DNA of 64,000 nt. It comes from Photobacterium angustum (lineage in GTDB: Bacteria; Pseudomonadota; Gammaproteobacteria; Enterobacterales; Vibrionaceae). Shown here in pieces: positions 1-6,570 of this stretch (positions are counted from its first letter, which is position 1; each line of letters starts with the position of its first letter). Location of the stretch: positions 62,001-126,000 of the forward strand of contig NZ_PYOM01000005.1 in NCBI RefSeq assembly GCF_003026365.1. Reading direction: 5' to 3'. Below the pieces are notes generated by a model. The model searched no databases and was not told where the DNA came from. It saw only the letters and a list, made by a program, of their open reading frames with translations. Both the position numbers and the translations under genes were made by a program.

Positions 1-102
1 CACTTCAATAAAACTATGATGCAGCAAGCGATTAATTTCGGATAAGTTTTGTCTTACTTCATAATGATGAAGTGCAATTTCTTGCTCAATTAGAATGTCC
101 AT
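1..102 (-). CDS. DUF4440/SnoaL-like (NTF2-fold) protein, N-terminal fragment at window edge
   Basis: Only the first 34 codons lie in the window; the gene continues beyond base 1. The reading begins MDILIEQEIALHHYEVR and continues with an L-S-E-I-N-R-L-L-H-H pattern. This resembles the opening helix of small NTF2-fold DUF4440 proteins, whose function is usually unknown. An AGAGGAAAT ribosome-binding site lies just before the ATG. Family assignment rests on the N-terminal helix alone, so another family is possible. Confidence 0.55.
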   Translation of the reverse strand, partial: MDILIEQEIALHHYEVRQNLSEINRLLHHSFIEV

Positions 103-353
103 TATTTCCTCTGCGTTTATATATAAACATGATTACTATCATGTCAAAACAAAATCATAAAACACCAATATCATAATCGATATATTCTTTAAACATTTGT
201 ACATACGTATTTCTAAACAGCGTAAATAATCGTTCATATTAATAAAAAGTTAACAATTGGATTTACAGAAAAATAAGGATAATGCTCGACTTCTTTTTGG
301 TATCACCCTTCATGATATTTTCAATATTTACTTATATAAGGTGGCTTGGGTTT
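103..353. other. Gene-free AT-rich stretch
   Basis: This is the upstream region of the minus-strand DUF4440 gene and probably holds its promoter. No ORF with a credible start or family resemblance was seen on either strand. A plus-strand open frame from 257 lacks an ATG start and overlaps the opposing membrane-protein gene, so it was not called. Confidence 0.5.
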
Positions 354-417
354 GTCTAACCCTTCGAATAGGTGTCGGCTGCGCGACATATATCCTTATT
401 TGTCATAAAACAAATTA
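354..417 (-). repeat. Possible attC-like site after the channel-like gene
   Basis: On the minus strand the stretch starts at the TAA stop of the channel-like gene, contains a dyad (ATGTCG with CGACAC around a CGCAGC loop) and ends in GTTAGAC, which fits the core-site consensus GTTRRRY. The left half has no convincing inverse core, and the next gene starts about 250 bases away. It may be a short or degenerate attC, or simply a terminator hairpin. Confidence 0.3.
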
Positions 418-1053
418 CTGCTCCGTAACATCCATAGACTTAGGTGTCGGTATAACACCAATAAATCGCGCTAAACTCAACAATGTCATGAACAAACCTA
501 TCATTGCTTGCCCAATAACTAGTGAGTAAGCTAAAACCCCTAACGGTGTCACGTTGTAAAACCCGAAGCTAGTCATTACAACAAAACTCGTATAAACCGC
601 TCCTAAAACACTTTCGTGAGATCCATCAACTGCGAATGAGAAGATGTTTTGAAAGAAAATATATTGCGCTGCAAACCAGAAAATAATCTCGAAATAGTTC
701 TGCATTAACAAAATCACAATTCGTCTATAACCATGCAATTTGTATTCTTTACCAGCCTTGATCGCTCGATATTCATCAAACAAAAGTACATTTGTTTGAT
801 AAATCACAACCTCATAAACCCGTAATAATGCATAAGAAGCTATAGCAAAGCCGATATATTGATTATTGATGTATAAGACAGCAGGCACAGACATGATAGA
901 TAAAAACACATGACTTAAAGCCCATATTTCAGAAAAACGACCAGTTCTAGCTTTAGGGCATAGCCTTCTGACCAAGTTGAAAAAAGAAATTTTGCCAAGC
1001 ATTTTGAATACAAATGCCCAAAAATCAACAATAAACGAATCTGACTTTTCCAT
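415..1053 (-). CDS. Two-pore-helix ion-channel-like membrane protein in a cassette
   Basis: The protein has 212 residues and about four hydrophobic segments (roughly 44-61, 66-90, 111-134, 172-200). Residues 150-170 look like the pore loop of a K+-channel (Ion_trans_2) protein: VMTSFGFYNVTPLG aligns with the family pattern TT-V-GYGD-TP-G, and a following segment rich in G-L-F and ending in LARFIGV matches the inner helix. The filter itself is non-canonical (SFGFYN instead of TVGYGD), so selectivity cannot be inferred. The ATG has AGAGTG upstream and lies 18 bases after an attC-like site, and the stop TAA opens another attC-like sequence, so the gene looks like an integron cassette. Channel function is inference. 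Confidence 0.6.
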   Translation of the reverse strand: MEKSDSFIVDFWAFVFKMLGKISFFNLVRRLCPKARTGRFSEIWALSHVFLSIMSVPAVLYINNQYIGFAIASYALLRVYEVVIYQTNVLLFDEYRAIKAGKEYKLHGYRRIVILLMQNYFEIIFWFAAQYIFFQNIFSFAVDGSHESVLGAVYTSFVVMTSFGFYNVTPLGVLAYSLVIGQAMIGLFMTLLSLARFIGVIPTPKSMDVTEQ

Positions 1054-1070
1054 AAATCACTCTTGTTTTA

Positions 1071-1179
1071 TAACGTCACAATAACGGCATTTACTAGCCA
1101 AAACTGATTGAAACGCATGGATCACTACGTTTCTATAAAAGTTGCGCTACGAGTAAATGTCACGTTCATTATTCTGTTA
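1071..1179 (-). repeat. attC-like recombination site (cassette junction)
   Basis: The site sits between the acetyltransferase gene and the channel-like gene. On the minus strand it begins with the TAA stop codon of the acetyltransferase (TAACAGAAT) and ends in GACGTTATAA. Inside, ACATTTACTCG near one end can pair with CTAGTAAATGCC near the other, giving the imperfect long hairpin expected of attC. The terminal core is a weaker match to GTTRRRY than at the neighbouring site. No integrase gene is in the window. Confidence 0.55.
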
Positions 1180-1950
1180 TATTTCCTTACACCAAACGTT
1201 CCTTACGCCAACACTAGTAAAGCCAAAAGACTTGCAATTACGACTGCTAGTGCTGTTTAATTCCACATCCGTTAGGACAACTTCAATACCGTTATCGAAA
1301 GCATCCTTTATGCGCGCATCAAGCAATGCTTTTTGGCAACCTCGGCCTCGAAACTCTTCTTGTGTATATGCGTTAGCTAAAATTACATGCTTACTTTCAA
1401 AAAAGCTTGTAGCCCATGCGCAAGGCATGCCATTAACGAATGCTACATAGCTACGAAATTTATCAGTACAATATAGCGAACGCTTTTTTAACCAAATGTC
1501 GTCTGAACAACTTACCCCAGACGTTTTTAACAGAGAGAGAAAATCGTCAACTTTACTATGTCCCCATACTTCTACATTAATAGCATTTGATGAGTCATTA
1601 GAGGCCAGCAAATTCTCTTGTGTTAGTTGAAGAAATTCATGTTCAAACACATTAGTAAATTCGTGGCTTGATAGCCATGAATTGAGTTCGGGTGTAATAG
1701 CTTTTGGTTCAACACTGATTTCTAGTGGCAAATTAATGTCGAATAGCTCAAGGCTATTATCCAATGATTCTAAATTGCAGATATCTCGAACAATTATTTG
1801 ATTGTCGTATCTACGCGTTTTGTCTACATAAGTAGCGTAAGAAGTTAAATCTGTAACGGAAAGCTCACTTGGTGTATCAGTAGACAGAGCCCGCTCGTTA
1901 TTGAAGATAAAGTAAGAGTTGTATACTTCCTGTACTCTTTTGTCCTGCAT
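1177..1950 (-). CDS. GNAT family N-acetyltransferase (cassette gene)
   Basis: The product has 257 residues. The C-terminal half (about 130-257) has the GNAT fold signature: a beta strand with VNGMPCAWATSF, the acetyl-CoA loop QEEFRGRGCQKALL (R201-G-R-G-C205) and the late strand with NCKSFGF. The N-terminal 120 residues do not resemble a domain I can name and may be a second, degenerate GNAT-like half. The substrate is unknown. The gene starts about 27 bases after one attC-like site and its stop codon is the first triplet of the next, which is the usual arrangement for an integron cassette. Cassette GNATs often modify small molecules or proteins, but nothing here shows the target. Confidence 0.75.
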   Translation of the reverse strand: MQDKRVQEVYNSYFIFNNERALSTDTPSELSVTDLTSYATYVDKTRRYDNQIIVRDICNLESLDNSLELFDINLPLEISVEPKAITPELNSWLSSHEFTNVFEHEFLQLTQENLLASNDSSNAINVEVWGHSKVDDFLSLLKTSGVSCSDDIWLKKRSLYCTDKFRSYVAFVNGMPCAWATSFFESKHVILANAYTQEEFRGRGCQKALLDARIKDAFDNGIEVVLTDVELNSTSSRNCKSFGFTSVGVRNVWCKEI

Positions 1951-1975
1951 TCATCTCTCGTCTTTTAATGAAATC

Positions 1976-2060
1976 TAACACCGCACTAAGCAGAAAAATT
2001 GTAGGCTAACGTATTGAACAAAAGCCAAGCGTTTTCTGTCCGTTCTTAAGCACCTTGTTA
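1976..2060 (-). repeat. attC site of Vibrio/Photobacterium type
   Basis: Read on the minus strand, the site begins TAACAAGGTGCTTAAGAACG, continues with GGACAGAAAACGCTTGGC and ends TTAGTGCGGTGTTAGAT. The terminal GTTAGAT fits GTTRRRY exactly, and GCTTAAG near the start pairs with CTTAGTGC near the end. The first triplet is the stop codon of the ABM-domain gene. This is the best-preserved cassette recombination site in the window. Confidence 0.8.
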
Positions 2061-2375
2061 CATGCCATAGTCTCGTTCTACTCTTGAAATACGAACCTTA
2101 AATGACTCATACCATAACTTACGACCAGTTTTTTGAGCTGCTTGATGCTCAGTATTAGCTTTCCAATTTTTAATAGATTCCAAATCAGCCCAGTAAGAAA
2201 CTGTAATACCTACATCTTCTCTTGCTGATTCTGAACCTAAATACCCTGCTTGCTGTTCAGCAAGCTCTATCATCCTATTTGCAGTTTCTCCATAATCATT
2301 ATCGTCCGCAGTACGGACTGAAGTAAAAATAACAGCATAATATGGTGGTTTTGGGGTATTAGCTAAAAGAGTCAT
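2058..2375 (-). CDS. Antibiotic biosynthesis monooxygenase (ABM) domain protein (cassette gene)
   Basis: This 105-residue protein has the dimeric alpha/beta-barrel ABM pattern: YYAVIFTSVR as the first strand, a helix ending AEQQAGYLGSESA, the strand GITVSYW, then DLESIKNWK and the terminal strand KVRISRVERDY. Members act as cofactor-free monooxygenases or haem-degrading enzymes, and many small stand-alone members have no known substrate. The ATG at 2375 follows an AAGGA site by 6 bases; the TTG just before it is unlikely. It is a typical single-gene cassette with attC sequence on both sides. Catalytic activity is not proven by the sequence. Confidence 0.78.
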   Translation of the reverse strand: MTLLANTPKPPYYAVIFTSVRTADDNDYGETANRMIELAEQQAGYLGSESAREDVGITVSYWADLESIKNWKANTEHQAAQKTGRKLWYESFKVRISRVERDYGM

Positions 2376-2391
2376 CAAAAATCCTTGGTAT

Positions 2392-2417
2392 ATAACGCCG
2401 CATTATGTTGTAAGTTA
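2392..2417 (-). repeat. Collapsed attC remnant
   Basis: Between the broken cassette ORF and the ABM gene only TAACTTACAACATAATGCGG followed by CGTTA is left. It has the opening TAAC (again the stop codon of the preceding ORF) and the closing GCGGCGTTA of an attC but lacks the central arms, so it looks like a site that has lost its middle. Confidence 0.45.
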
Positions 2418-2618
2418 TGTTGCCATCATTTCTATGTTTAACTGTCCTGCCAAACCTGCCTCTCGATGAACGCTTAGAGCCTTAAGCTCTTCCGATGACG
2501 TAATTTCAATGAAATCTTGTCGAGATGGATCTCTAACGATTACAAATATATTTAACCAGAATCAGATGAATGCTTCAGTCTGACAATCTGATTGGATACG
2601 TTGATTAAGAACTTCCAT
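2415..2618 (-). pseudogene. Small cassette ORF interrupted by an in-frame TGA
   Basis: A 68-codon frame starts with MEVLNQRIQSDCQTEAFI, meets a TGA at 2562-2564, and stays open afterwards with protein-like text (FVIVRDPSRQDFIEITSSEE, later HREAGLAGQLNIEMMA) to a TAA that opens the attC remnant. The single stop in otherwise sensible sequence suggests a recent nonsense mutation in a small cassette gene of unknown function. Recoding is unlikely. A downstream start could still express the last 40 or so residues. Confidence 0.55.
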
Positions 2619-2635
2619 TTTTCCTACTTAAACAG

Positions 2636-2728
2636 AACGCCGCAATAAAGGGCAAAAAGTAGTTGGCTGAAATTGTGAGACACTAACAAAGCCAGGCGTT
2701 TTCTGTCCGATTTTAATTGCCTTATTGG
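2636..2728 (-). repeat. attC site, edge partly degenerated
   Basis: On the minus strand it shares GGACAGAAAACGCCTGGC and the following TTTGTTAG with the site at 1976-2060, and ends GCCCTTTATTGCGGCGTT. The outer start reads CAATAAGG rather than TAACAAGG, so it is slightly decayed. The cassette gene it once closed is missing: IS91-like sequence begins immediately beyond. Confidence 0.65.
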
Positions 2729-2805
2729 ACGTAGCCTCTGCTCGTAGAGTGAAAACCCGCAACCTCAACTACGGTAAATACACATTTCCAAAAGGAATAT
2801 TTACC

Positions 2806-2988
2806 ATGAATAAAGCACAGTATCATCGTTCATTTTATATTTATGAACAACACCTTACCCATCCCACATTGCAAGGTAAACGTCGCTCTACGATTGATGT
2901 TTATAGCCGTGAACTACGTCGCATTACACATCAACAGGATAAATCGCCAGACAATTTAACTACCGAAAGGATTTCGTCGGGTACGTAA
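2806..2988 (+). pseudogene. Tyrosine recombinase N-terminal fragment (IS91-associated integrase)
   Basis: The ATG follows AAAGGAAT. The text MNKAQYHRSFYIYEQHL and the later STIDVYSRELRRITHQ match the SAM-like N-terminal core-binding domain of phage-type integrases that accompany IS91-family transposases. The frame leaves the family at about codon 55 and ends at an accidental stop. No catalytic domain remains. Confidence 0.6.
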
Positions 2989-3000
2989 TTATGATTTGTT

Positions 3001-3162
3001 GTGGGTCATGAAAAGAAGCAGCTTCAAGCTATCCAATTTATGTTCATGTATTCCGAGCAACTGGCGTGGCCCACACCGAATAAAACAGTACGTATAAAAG
3101 CCCAACCCTTTTGCCCCTGCTGCCAACATGTCATGCTATTAACGAGGATATTTCGACCTTGA
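3001..3162 (+). pseudogene. IS91-like transposase C-terminal fragment, copy 1
   Basis: Codons from 3001 encode EKKQLQAIQFMFMYSEQL and end PFCPCCQHVMLLTRIFRP. The C-P-C-C-x-x-x-M motif is the tail seen in IS91-type transposases. It is degenerate compared with copy 2: GQLTLPPPNKT there is EQLAWPTPNKT here, and T-G-I-F is T-R-I-F. Not functional. Confidence 0.6.
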
Positions 3163-3327
3163 TAACCGACGTTCAATCATAAGGATAATGATATTGACGT
3201 TTGAGCTTTGAAGAAGATTTTATTGTAAATCAGAGTGTCACATAAGAAGGATTTAATGTCTTTTTAGCAATATGTATACATTTAAGGTCATGTTAGCATC
3301 GTTTTTTTTACAAAAATCGAATGACTA

Positions 3328-4119
3328 ATGAAAAAAATAACCATCGCAGATTTAAATAACTGGAAAAAATTAGGCGAAAAATTTGCATCAATAACTGCTT
3401 ATGATGCGAGTTTTGCTAAAATATTTGAAGAGCAAGGCCTACCTGTCATCGTTGTCGGAGATTCACTTGGTTCAGTAATACAAGGTAAACCAACAACTTT
3501 GGATGTGAGTATTGATGAATTGGTATATCACACAAAATGTGTTAGAGCAGGAAGCCCAAATACTTTTATTATTTCAGACCTTCCTTTCATGAGTTACCAC
3601 ACCCCTGATGCAGCATGTGAATCAGCAGCTAAGTTAATGAAAGCTGGTGCAAATATGGTAAAGATTGAAGGCGGTAGTTGGTTAACCGGTACTGTTAAAA
3701 TGCTAACTGAACGTGCAGTTCCAGTTTGTGCTCATTTAGGATTAATGCCACAAGCTGTAAATCTATATGGCGGATATAAAGTTCAAGGTAGAACAGAAGA
3801 ACAAGCTACAGAAATGCTTGAAACTGCCAAAGAACTTCAGCGCGCAGGAGCTCAGACACTGGTCCTTGAATGTATTCCTGCGAAATTAGCACAACAAATA
3901 ACATTAGAATTAGACATTCCAGTTATAGGGATTGGTGCAGGTAATGATACCGATGGTCAAGTTTTAGTTATGCACGATATTTTAGGTGTATCAGCCAATT
4001 ATATTCCAAGATTCTCTAGGAATTTCCTCGCTGAAACCGGGTCGATTGAAGCCGCTGTGACTAAGTATATAGATGAAGTCAAACAACAAACCTTCCCAGA
4101 GGAAAAACACAGCTTTTAA
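3328..4119 (+). CDS. panB: 3-methyl-2-oxobutanoate hydroxymethyltransferase (ketopantoate synthase)
   Basis: PanB adds a hydroxymethyl group from 5,10-methylene-tetrahydrofolate to 2-oxoisovalerate, the first committed step to pantothenate and coenzyme A, in the cytoplasm. The 263-residue length matches the family. Visible signatures are the opening [15 protein letters not shown], the metal and substrate region [26 protein letters not shown] and the C-terminal [17 protein letters not shown]. The canonical partner panC is not adjacent. Instead the gene lies alone between two direct copies of an IS91-like right end and is followed by a hairpin, so it was probably brought in by that element and may duplicate a chromosomal panB. 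There is no clear Shine-Dalgarno, but the ATG fits the family start. Confidence 0.92.
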   Translation: MKKITIADLNNWKKLGEKFASITAYDASFAKIFEEQGLPVIVVGDSLGSVIQGKPTTLDVSIDELVYHTKCVRAGSPNTFIISDLPFMSYHTPDAACESAAKLMKAGANMVKIEGGSWLTGTVKMLTERAVPVCAHLGLMPQAVNLYGGYKVQGRTEEQATEMLETAKELQRAGAQTLVLECIPAKLAQQITLELDIPVIGIGAGNDTDGQVLVMHDILGVSANYIPRFSRNFLAETGSIEAAVTKYIDEVKQQTFPEEKHSF

Positions 4120-4132
4120 TGTCAATAAAAGA

Positions 4133-4155
4133 AAACCGATTAACTGGATCGGTTT
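4133..4155 (+). terminator. Hairpin after panB
   Basis: AAACCGAT and ATCGGTTT flank a 7-base loop 13 bases after the panB stop. The T-tract is poor, so it is a weak intrinsic terminator at best. Confidence 0.45.
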
Positions 4156-4198
4156 ATGGTTTAAACGTTAATAAATTTGTATAACTATTTTGTGGATT

Positions 4199-4442
4199 GC
4201 TTGTTGCGTGGTAATGAAAAGAAGCAGCTTCAAGCTATCCAATTTATGTTCATGTTATCTGGGCAACTGACGTTGCCCCCACCGAATAAAACGGTACGTA
4301 TAAAAGCCCAACCCTTTTGCCCCTGCTGCCAACATGTGATGCAATTAACGGGGATATTTCGACCCAGATAACCGACGTTCAATAATAAAGATAATGGCTT
4401 TAACGCTTTAGAAATAAAGAGGATTTTATTATAAATCAGAGT
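4199..4442 (+). mobile_element. IS91-like right-end remnant, copy 2
   Basis: This 244-base segment repeats 2996-3236 in the same orientation with scattered differences, and both copies diverge right after AAATCAGAGT. It holds the transposase tail (frame to 4371: GQLTLPPPNKTVRIKAQPF, CPCCQHVMQLTGIFRPR) and the presumed origin end. There is no left end between it and panB. In IS91-type rolling-circle movement, missing the left terminus carries off DNA that lies on this side. Confidence 0.65.
4201..4371 (+). pseudogene. IS91-like transposase C-terminal fragment, copy 2
   Basis: The frame carries the last 50 or so residues of an IS91-family transposase, including the C-P-C-C-Q-H-V-M zinc-ribbon-like tail and the ending TGIFRPR. 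The text before NEKKQLQ does not look like transposase. It is better preserved than copy 1. Confidence 0.6.
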
Positions 4443-4460
4443 ATTAAACTTATTAAACAT

Positions 4461-5234
4461 TTAATTTATATTACGTTTTGTTATTGAGGGCGTCACATTT
4501 TGATCAAATGAATAAACAGAATCAAGTACCTGCTTAATATATTCAGATTCAGAACTAACTTTTCCATTATAGATTTCCGTTGTAGAATACTCATCTGTAA
4601 CAAACACTGAGCGTCCGTAAGTCACTATTAACAAATATCCATTACTTAATTCTTTTACTTGGTGAGAAGCTGTAAATACATCATCTCCTCCACGCACTCT
4701 TGAGTACATTAACTTTTTACCATAAGCATTTCTAGATTCTTGAGACCATTCTGATGATGGTAACGAACCAAAATATCCTGCATAGCCTAATGTCCAACAA
4801 CCTTCTTTGTTTCCAACTGTAGTTAATAGATCCCCTTCAATAAATGTTCGTTGCGAATTTGACTTGCGTCCATTCTCAGCTTTTTCGCCATAGCCTGTTA
4901 GTTTACGGAATGAACAATTACCATATGATTGATCAATCCAACTATTAGGACGTGCAACAAAAACAGTCATCGAATCACCCACTCTTCCTCTGTCGAAAGC
5001 AGAAAGAATATACCCAGTTCCTGCTTCACCAAAATATTCTTTAGTTGTCACAACCCACTTTCTATCAGGTATGTTGTATTTATTACCAAATATAGATAGC
5101 TCTTCTATTTCTGAATGAATTTCGACATTATTATAATCATTTTTCAGCATTTCCTCGGTCTTAGCCGTTATTTCTGGAGTCGTTTTACAACCCCAAAGTA
5201 GCATTAAGCACAGACTCAAAATTAACTTTTTCAT
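4461..5234 (-). CDS. Predicted lipoprotein of unknown function
   Basis: The protein has 257 residues from the ATG at 5234, which has GGGGAG 5 bases upstream; a longer frame to 5261 adds nine residues before the signal peptide and is less likely. MKKLILSLCLMLLWGCK is a type II signal peptide with lipobox LLWGC, so the mature protein should be anchored through Cys16. The rest is soluble and rich in aromatic and beta-type sequence (GTGYILSAFDRGRVGDSMTV, SYGNCSFRKLTGYGEKAENG). I do not recognise the family. The gene lies alone between the IS91-like remnant and decayed coding fragments. Confidence 0.7.
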   Translation of the reverse strand: MKKLILSLCLMLLWGCKTTPEITAKTEEMLKNDYNNVEIHSEIEELSIFGNKYNIPDRKWVVTTKEYFGEAGTGYILSAFDRGRVGDSMTVFVARPNSWIDQSYGNCSFRKLTGYGEKAENGRKSNSQRTFIEGDLLTTVGNKEGCWTLGYAGYFGSLPSSEWSQESRNAYGKKLMYSRVRGGDDVFTASHQVKELSNGYLLIVTYGRSVFVTDEYSTTEIYNGKVSSESEYIKQVLDSVYSFDQNVTPSITKRNIN

Positions 5235-5294
5235 AAATCTCCCCAAAATATATGCCCTCATTGTTTGTTACATTTATTTCGTATTGTGTAGAAG

Positions 5295-5420
5295 CTACTT
5301 CAGAGTGCGAATGTTGCAATCACGGGCGCTTACAAGACCAGCCCAAATTGCTTTAATCCTCTGTATTCCTAACACTTTGAAAGATGCTGCATTGGCAAAA
5401 CCTCCACGCTTATTGTCTTG
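5295..5420 (-). pseudogene. Short startless coding remnant
   Basis: A 42-codon frame without a start codon reads DNKRGGFANAASFKVLGIQ, then RIKAIWAGLVSARDCNIRTL before a TAG. It begins directly after TAACAAGACAATAAG, which resembles an attC opening. I have a recollection of similar short ORFs recurring in Photobacterium and Vibrio genomes, but could not check it. It could be a dispersed repeat rather than a gene. Confidence 0.3.
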
Positions 5421-5434
5421 TTATAGGAAATTAC

Positions 5435-5576
5435 TCAGAGATAATCGACAGAGCTAAAACCTGAAACATATCCGTAGATCCTATATCCATTTTCAGTAAG
5501 AGAGCCTGGTACTTGGACTTTTTAGATCATTCAGAACTAGTGAGCGTTGGGGCTTACCATCCACTTTGATTTCAAC
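5435..5576 (-). pseudogene. Frameshifted remnant of an unidentified gene
   Basis: On the minus strand GTTGAAATC opens a readable stretch VEIKVDGKPQRSLVLNDLKS. After a one-base frame change it continues VQVPGSLTENGYRIYGYVSG and FSSVDYL to a TGA at 5435-5437. Both halves look like protein and are contiguous, which suggests the C-terminal end of a decayed gene. The family is not recognised. Bases 5577-5942 show no further support for a gene. Confidence 0.35.
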
Positions 5577-5942
5577 TTACTCAATACCTCACTAATTGTC
5601 GTCTGCAAAATGATAATACCAGTCAGCGTCCCAAATTTACTGATAGCCAGTTGTGAGAGTTTTGACTTTCCACTAAGTACTAGCTGAGCCTAAATAATAC
5701 ATTGCCTTTCGAAGTTCTCGCCAAACGCTCTATTAATACTCTAAACAACCTACATTTTACTAAAAAAAGTACTAATTTTCATAACATTAGTCGCAAAAAA
5801 ACACATTCAATCGATAATTTTACTTAGCTAAAAGTAAGAACAGTATTTTGATCGTTGGATAAATAATTAAATTATTTCATTACTTGAAATCAAAGCTTCT
5901 CGCCTAAATAAAAAGAGGAATTATTGATGTACAGAAGTACTA

Positions 5943-5979
5943 AAGAAAGGAAATGGAGACAAACGGCTTTCATCTCCAT
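5943..5979 (-). terminator. Probable terminator of yaiI
   Basis: On the minus strand ATGGAGA and TCTCCAT flank a 13-base loop and are followed by TTCCTTTCTTT, 10 bases after the yaiI stop. Confidence 0.5.
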
Positions 5980-5988
5980 ATTTAGGGA

Positions 5989-6444
5989 TTATTGTGGCTT
6001 GTGGTTCTTAGCTAAAAACGTATCCAGTTTGTTAGCAAAGTTTTGACGATCCGCTTGGCTTAATGGTGCTGGGCCGCCCGTTTGTACGCCACTACTGCGC
6101 ATGGTTTCCATGAAATCACGCATTTGTAAACGCTGCTTAATGTTGTCTTTAGTATACATTTCACCACGAGGGTTTAATGCATGTGCGCCTTTGGTGATCA
6201 GTTCGTCCGCCAATGGGATATCAGCGGTGATCACCAAGTCCCCTGCTTCGGCTTGTTGCACAATATAATTATCAGCAACATCAAAGCCTTGCTCTACTTG
6301 AATCGAGCGTAAAAACGGTGAAGGTGGCGTACGGATGTATTGGTTAGCCACCAGCGTTACGTTCACTTTTGCGCGATCAGCAGCGCGAAATAGAATCTCT
6401 TTTACGACGTTTGGACATGCATCAGCATCTACCCAAATTTTCAT
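5989..6444 (-). CDS. yaiI: YaiI/YqxD family protein (DUF188, PIN-like)
   Basis: The 151-residue protein starts [18 protein letters not shown], the diagnostic opening of the YaiI/YqxD family, and carries [27 protein letters not shown] and the late [16 protein letters not shown] block. The family has a PIN-domain-like fold with clustered aspartates, suggesting metal-dependent nuclease activity, but no function is established. The ATG at 6444 has AAAGGATT upstream; a longer frame to 6477 adds 11 residues not seen in the family. It follows ybiT on the same strand but a strong terminator separates the two. Confidence 0.9.
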   Translation of the reverse strand: MKIWVDADACPNVVKEILFRAADRAKVNVTLVANQYIRTPPSPFLRSIQVEQGFDVADNYIVQQAEAGDLVITADIPLADELITKGAHALNPRGEMYTKDNIKQRLQMRDFMETMRSSGVQTGGPAPLSQADRQNFANKLDTFLAKNHKPQ

Positions 6445-6496
6445 AGATAATCCTTTCATTCTTTCTCTACGTGCCATAAAACACGTAAGCTTTATT

Positions 6497-6530
6497 TGTA
6501 AAAAAGCCGCCCTATCTAAAGGCGGCTTTC
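6497..6530 (-). terminator. Intrinsic terminator after ybiT
   Basis: On the minus strand GAAAGCCGCC and GGGCGGCTTTTTT form a GC-rich hairpin with a short loop and six T residues. It separates ybiT from yaiI. Confidence 0.9.
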
Positions 6531-6570
6531 AATTAACTTTTTGGCTTAGTCTGTTTTATTAAGTAAAAAC

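Larger units (their letters stand above)
2735..3236 (+). mobile_element. Internally deleted IS91-like element (left end and right end only)
   Basis: The segment joins the start of a tyrosine-recombinase gene (2806-2988) directly to the last 53 codons of a zinc-ribbon transposase (3001-3162) and the following non-coding end. In complete Vibrionaceae elements of this type, as I recall, an integrase gene precedes the transposase, so most of both genes has been deleted. The right 241 bases (2996-3236) match 4199-4442 closely, and both copies lose similarity just after AAATCAGAGT, which defines the element's right end. It cannot move itself. Confidence 0.65.

Noticed and set aside
257-529. 90-codon plus-strand open frame
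   Set aside because: Opens at TTG without a ribosome-binding site, has Cys/Ile-rich text unlike a protein family, and overlaps the well-supported minus-strand channel-like gene.
2562-2564. TGA as a possible selenocysteine codon
   Set aside because: No redox motif around it and no SECIS-like hairpin directly after it; nonsense mutation is simpler.
4230-4460. 76-codon minus ORF over the IS91-like remnant
   Set aside because: Antisense to the transposase tail and element end; no start signal or recognisable family.
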